This document shows, piece by piece, positions 1 to 13,000 of a stretch of 64,000 nt of DNA (positions are counted from its first letter, which is position 1; each line of letters begins with the position of its first letter). Source of the stretch: Acanthaster planci (taxonomy: Eukaryota; Echinodermata; Asteroidea; Valvatida; Acanthasteridae); contig NW_019091362.1 in the NCBI RefSeq assembly GCF_001949145.1, positions 6,887,862 through 6,951,861 on the forward strand, written 5' to 3'. The translations under genes were made by a program, and so were the position numbers. The notes beneath the pieces are model-generated. The model worked only from the letters and a program-made list of their open reading frames with translations. It did no database searches and was not told where the DNA came from.

Positions 1-944
1 TGTAAAACCATAGGAGGGTTTTAATGGCTGTTGCATGACTGTCTATTAACAAATGCCTCCCCCCACCTCATTGAAAATTGTTCCACTGCCATTGAGTCAT
101 AGCCTCTACACCGATACAAACTAAGAACAGGTTGTGAAGGCTCAAGGTATGGCAACAATGTAAAAAACATCAGGGAAACACTGCTTACATGATTAGATTT
201 AACTTACTTGCCCCATTTGCTGTGTTTTGAACCATCTACATAATTACAACATCTACGGTACTTGAATGAGAAGGAAAGTTGCTCTAATAGAGGTAACAAG
301 GGGCAAAGATTGTGATAGGCTGTCGTTCAATACTTAAAGAACTTTGTAGGACCTTTTGAAAATTAAACAGCATTTCAAGAAATGAAGTATTCTAACTGCT
401 ATCATGTCAAAAAAACCTACACCTGTTTACAATCAGAGAAACAGAGCTCTCAACCACTAATTTGAGCAACGACATCTTAGATTTGATTTAAGATGTAGCT
501 CAGGAGCTATTAGAATGCAACGTTAATCCTTATTGATGATTTCTCATTCAATTTTGATGGCTGTTTCCTGTTTTGATACCCTATCAGGAAAGTGTGTCAG
601 TGATTCGTTAAATTCCAAGACATATTTATATTGGAGTTTAGAGGGGGAAAGTCAAGACTTCGACAAAATGATAATATGAAAGAAATGATATTTGACTTCT
701 ATTTAACTTTCAAATGTATTGAGCATGAAGAGTGTTTAAAAGTTTTAAAAAACTTTGTTCAGTTCCAATCATGTTCATTTTTAACCACATAAGGAAACAA
801 TGCTCAAGTAAACTAGATAAACCCCAAAATGTCTTTAGCTAACAGTTTAGGTAACGCATATATGAGCAATGACATCAATTTCATCCAAAATGGCTCATTT
901 TAGGGAAAGTATTATGGGGCCATTTGTAGATAAGAAGTACCCAC
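1..944 (-). other. VWDE intron 21, partial
   Basis: AT-rich sequence after the last exon in the window. I see no further EGF exon, repeat or RNA gene in it. The next VWDE exon must lie to the left. Confidence 0.7.
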
Positions 945-1052
945 CCTGGTGACAGCGGTATCCTGCATAGCCCTCTCGGCAGACACAACCCCTGGAGGGG
1001 TCACAGGTCATGCGCCTTGGGCAGCCCCAACGACAACGAGAGGGAGCTATTT
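945..1052 (-). CDS. VWDE: VWDE exon 21: EGF-like repeat; gene continues off the left edge
   Basis: Residues 1268-1303. [11 protein letters not shown], then [13 protein letters not shown]. This is one EGF-like unit of the short C-terminal tandem type that vertebrate VWDE also carries near its end. Phase 1 at both ends, with a GTGGGT donor. No stop follows, so more exons must lie outside the window. Confidence 0.9.
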
Positions 1053-4000
1053 CTGCAGAAGAATAAGAGGGGAAATAGGTTACAGCATAGGTATTTGTCT
1101 AGCCCCATCATCAGTGGAAAAAAAATCAGGCACTTTTATTAAACATTTGTAAACAATCCCAGAGGGCTGTGACAAAGTGTTTGGCTCCAGTGATCCGATA
1201 CATGCAAGTATTTTTCCATGCCCGGTCTTTATGACCATGTAGAGCGAAACCTAGTTCACATCTTGGTATTAGTTTCTCAAATTTTGGCAATCTTATGCCA
1301 ATGCCAAATTTTTAGTAAATGGTGTAATACAATTCCCAACAAGATATTGTGAAATATGCATCGGAAAACAGAGCTCAGTCACAGATAATAACACGAAATG
1401 TCCATCAAACCATGACAGCAAAAGGATTGGACTTATTGCAGCTAAAACTCTGAGAATGCAGAAAACATGTCTTTATCAAAGTGTGTGCAATTCTGTTTCA
1501 TGAAAAATCTGTCATTGCAAGGGGTTTAATCTGGAACGAGAAGAAAATCCTCTGTTATTCCTCCCCATCGCTGTGAGAAAGTTTTAAAAAAGGCTGTTTT
1601 AGTGTATGATGCTTACCTCCTCTACCCTTATGTCAGAATCGGAAAATATGAGTTAATTTACAGAGGAAAACTACTAAAATTTGAAATTATTTCAAATAAA
1701 AACATCTCAGATATTAAATGGTAATCGTTACCTTCACAGTGGATGCCATTGCCAGTGTATCCACCGGGGCACTCCCCACAGGTGAAGACTGGGCCTGAGG
1801 GGCTGTCTTCTGTCAGACAGGCTACCCCTGGGTAGCAAGGCTGGGAGTCGCAGGGGTCAGCAGGAGTCGAGCATATTGAATCTTCAGATTGGCAAGAAGA
1901 GAACACAAGAAGACTATTAAAAAATACTCTCTTTCTAACGATGTCAACATCATAGCAGTTTTCTGACTCAGTCAATCACATTTACTTCCATTACAATTAA
2001 ATCAATCTTACGCTATGCAAATGCCCCTAGATAAAATCATTCCCTTGTCACAATTCATCCTGTCTCTTAAGGCCAGACTTTGGGATAGGAATCATAACAG
2101 AACTTGTGGTTGGACTTGCAAAAGGGCTTGACAGAGCTTGTGAAGTTTTGTGCTCCTGGGATTCCCTCATGGAATCAAAAATCAATTCTAGAACTGTTGC
2201 ATTTGCCAAAGTTTACTGCAAATGCATGGGGCTCGGCTCAGCTGTATACTATGAGCAACAAAATCACCTTGTAAAATGGAACGAGTTGGAAATTCAAGAA
2301 TGAATTTTAGAACACAAAGCAATCTATCTAGTGTCTTTGAGACAATGCTCTGCTCACCAGTATATCCCTCATCACACTGACAGGAGTAGACGGCATTTTC
2401 CTCCACACACCGACCATGAACACATGGATTGGATACACAACCCTCAGTGGAAACCTCGCACAGAGTGCCGGAGTACTGCGGTGGGCAGTCGCAGATATAA
2501 CGGGGCAGGTCAGCCTCATTGGTCGTATCACTGTCCGAGTCCCTGGATGTCGGTATCACACACTGACCGCCATTTAGACAACCGCAAAGCACCACTCGCA
2601 CCTGGCAAAATGGTCAAGTCTTTTGTGTAATCACTATATTAATCAGTCAGTACCATACTTTATCCATAAATAAAACGAAACCAAAAAATACAACAAACCG
2701 GTACTGCCCCAAACTGATCCAACACATTTATTACATTCATCTGAGAATTAGTGAATATCTGACACACCAAGGTAATTGAGAAAACCAAATCAAAACAGCA
2801 TATCCTTCTCAAGGAACACATTCAATGTTTGAGTTATTCTTTTAAAACCCCTCTTAACAGTGAATTATATTTCTGGCCCAAAGTTAACAAGCATATGTCT
2901 TCTTGTAGTTTATGCTCAGAAGTTACAGCACTAATCCACCATTCCAAGAGTTTAACCAAAATTACCGAATAAAAACTACCTATACATACGGAACCCAAAA
3001 GTCAATCTACCTGTAAAATGGACAATGCCGAAGCACCACAGTCATCGGTTATCACGACAGCAAAGGAATAATCCCCTTGACTTGTCGCTTGCCATGTGAA
3101 TGTTCCATCGGGTGACACAACAGCATCGCTGGTATTATCCTGGGCTTCCACGGCATACAAGACTTCCCCTCCTTCAGGGTCTGTGGCCAAGATCTGGTAT
3201 TTGATGGTGTCGCCCACAAAGAACGTCAACGGAGGGGCGTCTTCAGGAACTGGTGGTTGGTTTTCTAAAGGCAGAGAAAAATTAAACCTGTCCAGTTCTG
3301 TCGCTGGGATAACCTGTTCAATGTTGCAGGCAGCTTGATCGCCTAGTAACTCCATGACTTTCATCCCTTTCTCCCTAATTCAGTCCATTTTTGAAGGGAG
3401 AAGGGGCCAGCAACCACCCCCCATTTCCCCTTTGTGAGGCCCATTTGGAAGAAGCGGGAATTTTAATTCAAATTTGTTAGTACTCTGATTGGAGTATTTG
3501 AACACTAGGTTAAGCAAATCACTTGTTCCGCACAATACTGTTTGAAGCATTGTGGATCTAGTGAGAATGCTGTGTTACTGAAAGGATGTGATTCTGTAAA
3601 TGATATAGTTTTTTAACTGAAAGGCAGGTTGATGAATAAAAGCACCATAGCTTTGGAACAGTTACCAGTGTTAGGAGACCACTCATCCACGCTTTGATCC
3701 GGAATGCATTGCATACACTGATCCTCAGGCTTGACTTGACCTCGCTGGTAGCACAAGGAGTCTATCAAGCATGCACCTTCCTGTTACGGCAAGAGAGTTG
3801 GCAGGGTAAACAATTTCTCTATCCTGAGACCAAATCCTAATACTGACTACTTATTGTAAAACTTTAAATTAAACAAGATATCCATTATCGGCTTGTGACA
3901 TTACCAATTTCACTATCATTGTAACTTTCAGTTTTAGATGCATCTTTGAGGACTCTCCTAATCAGTTAAATCTTTTATACTGGTGACATTGTCAAATCAA

Positions 4001-7000
4001 CTTTCTCACAACTGGCCTATTTAGAATTCACAATACCACAGAGAGGTTAAAGTAGTAAGATCATCGAGTAAATGCAATTAATACATGCCCATGATGGAAC
4101 CAGAATTCAAAGGGGGAGATGGTTGTTGATGTTGATACATGCAGAAATCAATGCCCTTTGACATGCAATGAACCAGATGTGTGCAATACCGCATGGCATC
4201 GTCAAATTTTCAAACCATATTTGCTAGCTTTTCATTCAAAAGTGGAGAGATAACACTCTCATTTCTAAGCATTTATTGCAATTAAAACAGTGTTCAGACA
4301 ATCAGGTATAGTTTATAGCCGTCCACACGCAGGTGTGGTTTTGTAAAGACAGCACGGGGATGAATGGTAGGCTCGTTACTGAAACTGACTGATTCTTAAG
4401 GACTAAGATTAATGAAAACAATTCATCTCTACCTTCAATTCACATGATCCTGTCCAGTCGCATTGTTGGCAGTGCGAATCGTAGACAGTGAACAGCAACT
4501 CGGAGCTCATCTGTGAGTCTCTGTAAGACATCTAAAATGCCCAGATATAAATTTAGAAAGCAAACAAAAAGCCTGGGTCTATAAGCATAAGAGGAACTAC
4601 TTTAGATCTACAAGGTTCAAAGCAATGGGGATTTGAGAATAGCAAAGAAATGCTACATGATGAAATTCTGATCACAATAATTTTCGGAATATAAGCTGCC
4701 CGGTGTATAAGCTGCAGTACGCAAAACTCGGCAAATTAAGATTTAAAGTCGGTGTATAAGCTGCACTGGTGTAAAAGCCGCACTGCAGCACTGACGATCC
4801 AACCATGAAGGTCATGTTGAAGCGCCAACACAGCATGTACAGTACGTCAATGGTTCCACTACATGTGCAATCCTAATAAAAGTAAGCAAACTGTGAACAA
4901 AAGTCACCGTAAAAGTGAATTTTGAATCCTCAAATTCAATACTTTTTGCCGGCTCGATGGTGGTCGATGGCCCTATGTGGGCCGTGCATCAGCTTTTGCC
5001 TGTTCTCCAGCGGCCAGCAAAAGTTACGTGGTTGGATCCGGGACATACAAATCTTGGTAGCTGGAAGTCAGTTAAGTTGAAAGACTGTTTTATCTCGTAG
5101 GCCAACTGAATTTTTTACCAAAAAAAAAGCTTTTAAATAAAGAAAATACCTATATAACTGTCCCCAACAATACATCCAGTTATCTCAAGGTTTTTGTGAC
5201 ACCGACCAAAACAGACCGTCAAACTGCTTCAAAAATGAAAAATCAGCCACAAGACCTTGGTTCAAGTCATCACACTAGAACCGCTTGTGTAGCGTGCATT
5301 CTGCATGCAGCATGGCACACACACACTGCGCGCACCACCGCGATCACACAAACCCAGTTTTCAGGCCAGCCTGGCAGCTACCACAAATCGTTTCATGGAC
5401 TCTTTCCAATAACCATGTGACCACAGAAAGTGTTGTCATTAGAAAACCTAAGTAATTCTGTGGCATGTCAAGCTGAGCATGGTCGGCGAAAAGACAAAAG
5501 ATCTGCCACATGAAGGTATACCACTGAAGCGGTTGATTTTTATTTAACAGTAGAAAGAAATCTTTAGGTTACAACAATAGAAAAAATCTTAGTAAAATGA
5601 TTATTTGTCAGCAATAAATACTGCATGAGATTGAATAAAAAGCGGGAAAATAATTACTAAAAAATGTTGTCACAGCAGAGCAAGTAAAGTTTTAGATTTC
5701 ATGTATGTGTTTCGTGACTCTATGACTTGGAAAACTCCATTAATAACTCAAATTTTTATTTATTCTCCAAGGTTTGAGTTTTCAGATGTAAACAACAACC
5801 GATGAAAACATGACTGTGCCACCTGCATGTGGTACGCGTGGCCGGGGTGTGGCTTTTATGACTAATTTTATCCTGCAAAGTTTGCCGTATAAGCCGCAGA
5901 GACATTCTTCAGTGTGAGAATCAACATATAAGCCGCGGCTTATATTCCGAAAATTACAATATGTCTTGAAACAGAAATAAGGCCAAGGCGGGCAAGATTC
6001 TACCATTTGTGACCAGCTCCACAAAAATGGGTATTATGGGACTTATTTTCAAAATGAGTTACATACACATTTGAATTGGTTACATCATAAGCTTTAATCT
6101 GGTGTAGGTTTGATCCCTGTGGCATTTTGCAATCTGGAGATATATTGATTTTTGCATAATCATATACACATTAACAGAACTACTTTCAGAGATAAAGCCC
6201 TTAAAACACAGGAAGAGGAAAAAGAAATCAGCCAAGAAGAAAGTCTCTTGATACCCTTAGCAACAGAAGGTTTCTTGTATGATTTGTGAAAGCACTGATA
6301 TAATAGAAGCCAAAAAACCAAGAAGTAAAAAATCACCCTGTCCACATACAAAAGCCCTCAGTGGGAAACAGCACGGTGTCCCTTACTATCCGTTTCGCAG
6401 AGCGGGTCACATTTAACACTGTAAGATATGTGGGTTGCCCACACACCAGTCAAAGAAAGATTTGTAAGATTCTTGTGAGTACTCTGCGCCATACATTCAC
6501 AAACAAGGTATTTTTGAGGTCTGAAACTACTCCAGTGCCACAATTTGACTAATTTTAATATCTGACAACTTGGTCTTTTTCACAGAGTCTTTCTTGATTG
6601 TACTTAAGGTATACTTACCTTTATTTCCCACCGTGTCACGGACTTATCCACCGTTCCACCACCTGAGACTGACGGCAGATGGCATAGTGCAGACCGCCTG
6701 TTTATATAAGTTGCTGAGCTCTGAAAGACAGCCCTTTCAACACCAGAGCTCTGTATCAGATTGAAACAAAATGGAGGCATCACTCAAGATTGTTACATCA
6801 AGTACACGTATCGTTAAATATCAAAATGAATCAATTTCAGTTTTCTTTTTAGCAGTCGTTGGGTTTATTACTTAAAATGCGTGGCTTTGTTTCCGTTTAA
6901 GTGTTGGGGTTTTGTCTTCTCATGCTTGCTTTTTGAGAATTCTAAGCCAAAATAACTACATGTAGTCAATATTTGGACTTCAGGATATTTCATAATTAGG

Positions 7001-10000
7001 AGGGTCATCCTCTGAACCAAGAACAAACAACAACTGGTTAAGCTCAAATCCTGTTAATCCTTTAATACAATTTTGCACAATTCTGCTAACAGAAAAACGC
7101 ACGGTTCTAAAAGAAATCAGCTCGAGAGTCAACATGAAGCTATTTTGGAGAACATTCTTCACAGGACCTGATTTCCAGAAACATGAGAAAATCTTTGTTG
7201 AATTCTGCAAGAATCCACAGAAATATTTTTATATTATTATTGGATAGTACAAACACTATTTCATATTTCAGAAATTAAACATTGGTAAAGCATTAAAAAA
7301 TATAGGTTAAAAGGAAACATAAATTTTGAACTTATGGTCAAGGTCTGAGACCATTTATGAATTACTTGCTTGGCCCGGTCCATGGAATCATTTGTAATTT
7401 CAAATTAACAGCTAAGTACTTTGGACATTACCTAATTTTTCGCTCAGCAAAATAATGCATTAAGCAAGCATCAGCAAGGAACCAGTACAGAGCAAACTGC
7501 AACACAAGGATTCTGCCTGGTATATAACCTCCTCCTGCTGAGCAGATATTTTCTGTGCTTGGACGCTTTGATAAATTATGTATACCCAGGTGTGCACTCA
7601 TGTTATGTAAAGATCCTACAAAGATGTGCACATTCTGCTGAAAATTGGCACTTGTCACACCCTCACAAACTGATGTGTCCTTCAGATTAAGCTCTTTTGA
7701 GAAATACTATCAATGGTCCCCAACCGGAGTTCATTGCAATCAAATGGTTGTCATACTCACTTCTAGTCTGGTCAAGTGGCATTCCATCGCTCGTCCTTCC
7801 TGGAACTCTCTGGCAGTGACCCTGACACGGCGACAGCTCCGTGAACGCCAGTCACACAGGCCATTGTTCTCCAGTCGGAGTATCTCCGGAATATCAACTT
7901 TTGTAAGAGAGGAACATAGAGCATCAAATCCACGAAATATATCTCGTTGGCCAATCAAGCATGAACCTTTCAATGTCTATGGTTTATCTCAGTTCTTTTA
8001 TTTATAAGACAGGATGTTGGGTTTTCTGAATCTGTGAATGGTAACCCTGAATATTAACTTACTTAGTTAACAACAGTCTACTCTTAAAGTTTGACTAACT
8101 GGTTGAGAATGCTATAAACATCTTCGAAAACATCTACAGGTTTTCGGTTTGTAATATGATTCGGTAAATTTTTCTGATTTTTTTCTCTGTAAACATAACT
8201 TGAAGTAAGGGAAAGTTTTCAGCTTGGACATAACTTCAGCAATTACACTCACCATTAGACTGGCTACAGTCATGGGAGGAGTACCCAGCTTCACACACAC
8301 AGCCCAGCTTAGAGCAGACTCCGTTCCCGCTGCAATTCTTGGGGCAGTTCAGGGCCCTGACGATATTCTCTGGTGGAACCATATCCATTTGAAGTTCTAG
8401 AACATTCAACTTCCACAGCGTCCTGTCGCTGACCACGGCCGCCTCGCACTGGTTTTCCAGCAGCGGGATGGCATGGTCGCTCCAGAATATATTGTCCGTC
8501 ATTTGTATGTCACCAAGGCACACTTCGATTGCATCTTGGATGAACATGTCGGTCCTCAGCGTGTCCATGCCACAAGCTAGTCCTAGTGAGGAGTTGCGTA
8601 TAGTTCTCTCGCAAATCTCAAGCGCTTGTTGTTCTGTGATGCCAGTGGTAGTGGGCCACTTGGTAACGACCGCTTCGAGGTCAGTGGGGACGTGGTCTGG
8701 GTAGAAGAAGTAAGTATCAATCAGGGGTGAGCCGAAGTTACCATCGTCAGGAATAAAGAGGGGGGATTCTGGTCCGAAGTCACCAAAGTTGGGATCACCA
8801 CCAAGGTCCAGGAAATCAGTGAACCGTTTTGTAATCTTGTGCTCCTGAGTAGAGTCCTGATGAGCATCAGTGGCAACGGTTTTGGGGAGTCTTTCGATTT
8901 CAGTGTCTGCCCGCTTGACTCGCGGTTCCCAAGGAAACGTGACAACGTTGTTGTACATGGAGGTCATGTCCAGCGACTGAACAATGTCTGTCCTGGACAC
9001 ACCCTCATTCCCCGTGCACAGTCTCACGCAGTTGATGCTGTCAATGCATTCCAGATCCTCTGAGGGAAAGAGGCTGTTGGCGCCAGCGAGCATCGACAGG
9101 GAGCAGGAACAAGACGGAAGCTGGAGAGGGAATGGAACGGTGGTAGGAACCGAATTGAACATCCCTCCATCACGTAACCTGGCCAAAGAAAGCAAAGGTA
9201 GTCTTGAAAAAAAGGAAATTACAACCAAATAATAATTCATACTTGCTCTCTTTTTTTTCTTGCCACTTCCAGCATATAAGCTACGCTGCCAGTTTAGCTT
9301 ACCTAGTGAAAGTTGACTTTTTTGTAGGCCACCTGCATACTATGGAAATTAGTTTCTGTTTATAAATTCTCAAGTGGGTCTCTTTTTGTGCACTTAACAC
9401 AGGCAGGGTTTGGCCAGACACCAAGGTGGGGTCAGGTGGGATAATGTAGCACAACTGGATAGAGTTATTACATTCAGGAGGTTTGCCTGCATGCGGACTC
9501 TACATTTGGGCTACGATGGCAATCAGGCTTGTTTGAAAGCCGGGATTTGTTGAGGTGGTGGTCTTGATGAGTCGCTTACGATGGCACTGGCAGTAAGCAC
9601 GCTCGTGTCCTCACACAAAAAGATGAAGTGCAGTTTGCAGAAATGACTCATAATTCATGTCTCCATGTTCTTTTCCACTCATTATCAGTAAGGTAGCAGC
9701 ACGAGTTAAGCGGATGAAGTGGTGTTGACATTTCAAGTTACAGGGGTATTTTTGTACATAAATGCCTATTTGTTTGGAGAGAATGAAAAATGTCTTCAAG
9801 ATAAGCGGAGTTTTGAGTTAACCAACTTTGAGCTATCAAGAGTTTACTGCATTAGCTTTCAGTGCGTCCTTACAAATATCTGTGCACCCTAGACAGACGT
9901 TTCACCTCAGTTATGCCACTGTTTTCAGTAAACATACACCACCATCCTGAGAAACTCACCTCCACTGTTCCACAAATTCATTAGCCTGCCTGTGCTTCAT

Positions 10001-13000
10001 GACCATGTTCATCGTTTCTCCGAGGGTGTCGTGGAAGTCGTTGTCAGGATTGCCGTCAAACGTTCCACACAAGCCAAGCGTTTGGTTGAAGTCAACAGAG
10101 GGCGCCTGCACAGTGATGCTCATCCCCCAGTCAGCGATGTCGGCACGGACAAAGCCACCAGACGGGAATTCAATCTAGGAATGATAGACATACATGATTT
10201 CACCAGGGTCCAGATTTCAGCACACGGTGGGTACAAATGAGGGAAATACACCACTTATAGAACTGTTCCTCTAGACATTGATTTTTGGAAGAGAACTTTT
10301 CAGCTTGCCCAAACGTTCCCACACACATCAAGCTATCCCTTGGCTCAACTCCACCTGTTCCATTTGTTTCCTTTGCCAGATGCCAAATACATGCATGTGG
10401 AAATGTACAGAAGTGGCACTGTTACACAGAACTGTCAAGATTTTTTAAAAATCAATTTGTTTCGAGAGCAACCCCGCTTCAAGGTCAAGTGCTTCGTGGT
10501 TTAGTCCTCTATCTTTCCCCCACTTTTCAAAATATCACCCAGGACAATTTTTCTCAACATTTTTGGTCTTTCCTCTGTGGTTCCAAAATCGTCAATCCTG
10601 GTCTGCAAGTGAGGTGGTCAAGTGTTTTCTCATAGATGTTTTCAAGAAATGGAAGATCTGTACCGGCAGCCAAATATTCTGCTCTTAATCAAATAAAATG
10701 AAAAAATGATTCTAATCCAGTTATTTTTAATGGAGAAGCCAGCTGGGGGATTTTGTGTGTTTTTTTCCAAGCCTAATTTTTCCAAAATGCAGACTGCATT
10801 TTGCTGATACTTTTGCATCTAAAGCAGCTCGCCAATGCACTAACGGGCAGGATAGGTCTTAAACCTGCTAGAAAATTGTCAGAAACAAGAAGTAAAATAA
10901 TACTTTTTTCTTGGGAATAGAAAAACTTTAAAAAAAATAATAATAAAGTGAAGAAGAGGGAGCCAGAGGGGAGTAGAAAATAGTCGATGTTTTCACTTGG
11001 CCTTACCGTTATTTTGCTTCCATTCCTTGCCTCCTTCACCTTGACCCCGTCCGACAAGGGTAAGGGACTCCTGATCTTGACCTCTGCTATCGTCTCAAAG
11101 ACGCTGCCATCACACATGTCGACAGAGATGACGTCGTTGTCTTCCCTGGCGACAAAGCCGCAGTTACAAGACACCTGGTCTGATGAGCCTCCGCAGTTCC
11201 AGATTCTGTTATGAACCTGTTCATTCCATCACCACCATACAATACATAACTTTTGAAATTCCCAGTCTAAAATTCAACAATCGATTTGGCATTAAAGTAG
11301 GCTATGTGAAAGTAAATTCCATGGCAAATTTTATATTTTGTTTCCTGACCTTTTGAATTGTAAGAAAGTAATAATTACTCAACAAAAACTATCTCTAAAA
11401 TGCCAGAATTTCCAAAAGTGGGTACATACCTCAAATTCTCTGACCCGACTCTTGACCAGAACATACGTCCCAGTCTTGTAGAAGTCATATTTCCTGTGAG
11501 AAAATCAACAAAGTTGACACAGGATAACCTATTCAAACCTCTTTTGAAATAGACACATCACAGACTTCAAACAAACACAGGAATTGCTTTGGGGTTTTCT
11601 CGGTCTTGGTCGAAGAGGTTATTCTCATTATGTTATCAAATAAATCTGTTGAAGAGACAGCTTGTCGCATGGACACAGAACGGTCATAATAAACATCCAC
11701 TCATGTAGGGAGCAAAACATGAAATATCTGTGACCTACATCACACTAAACTTGCTTCCTTACTATCAGTCACTCTGTGATAATCAAGTGCCACACTTTAA
11801 GATGAAGTAAACTGAACTCCAACTTACTTTCTGTCAAACGTGATGAAATGTGGTTCGGTGAAGGCATAGCACTGTGCAGTTTGGACGTCCTGCACTGTAA
11901 CCTATGATTGGGAAAATATTTAAGTAATTTAACTTTCAGTTTCTCAAGGAAAAGTTTTCACTCACTGTTTGAGCAATATTTAAAATTATTATGAAAGGTG
12001 AGTTGGACTATGTTTTTTCCAGTAAAATCATTCCAATGAATTGGAAAATTTTGTTCCTAGGCAACAGCTTTTGATTCTAATCAAAAACGGGCACAGCCAA
12101 CCTCTACATCTGCTGGGTCAAATCCATCCCAGAAAGGGTCAGTGCTGGTGATTGCTCCAGTCACGATGGTGCTGGTCCGCCTCCCGTCGCGTGTGAAGTC
12201 TGTTACTGCAGTGACGAGCACAGAAGCCCGTCGGCATCGCGGTTCCAGGCAGACCCGCGACCGAAAGTCAATGAAACATTCTGACAGGACAACATCAGGT
12301 CCAAGGTGAAATTCTGAGGAGGGATAGGAGAGGGGCACAAGGGCACTAATGTATGTCATTTCAATCTGGAAAAGAATGATTTTTAAATCAGTCTTAAACA
12401 GTTTCAAAACACAATCTCAGTATACAATATCGGGGGTTGCTAAGTGAGAAACATTTTCCTTTGGAAATTCTGAAATGTAAAAAATAGTTTTTTATGTTTT
12501 ACTAAGTTTATAATTTTCCTATGGGGAAGCACAGGTCTCTAATTGAGACATAACATTACAAGCCATATCTAAAGATGCTTTGGTCTCTAAATAGGCTGGT
12601 GGGGTGTGAGGGTCGATAAATGTCCAATTTTAATTGATATTTTGGAATGCCAGAATGGATTCATTTATGTTGTGTTTATTCCACTTAAAAAAAGCTCAGA
12701 ATAAGAAGTAAAAATAATGTTGAAATGAAATTTTAGATAATCAATTTGATTGCAAAATGTGTTCCTGCAGCCGTGATGAGCCCGCTAATCAGTGTCAGCA
12801 AGGAAAGCTACGTACCATTGTTGATGGTGGTTAGTGCTACCCTGATGGAGCAGGGTGCAACCTTGTCTGCACACATTATGGGCATGGTGCTCTCAAACAT
12901 CAAGAAGTGTGGTTGGCCATTCTCCATGATCTCCATGCTCATTGGGGAAACCTTCGTGGCAGAGAGCCACGGGGGAAAAAAAAAACTGGTGTCAACAAGC

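Noticed and set aside
5782..6024. Minus-strand 80-codon frame near VWDE exons 15-16
   Set aside because: Tested as a missing VWDE exon, but it runs through the transposon end. The true linker exon is 6619-6720, with proper splice signals.
12102..12365. Longer form of VWDE exon 8 starting at 12365
   Set aside because: Exon 7 leaves one base, so this form would read G|AT then TGA at once. It is kept only as a possible regulated splice site.
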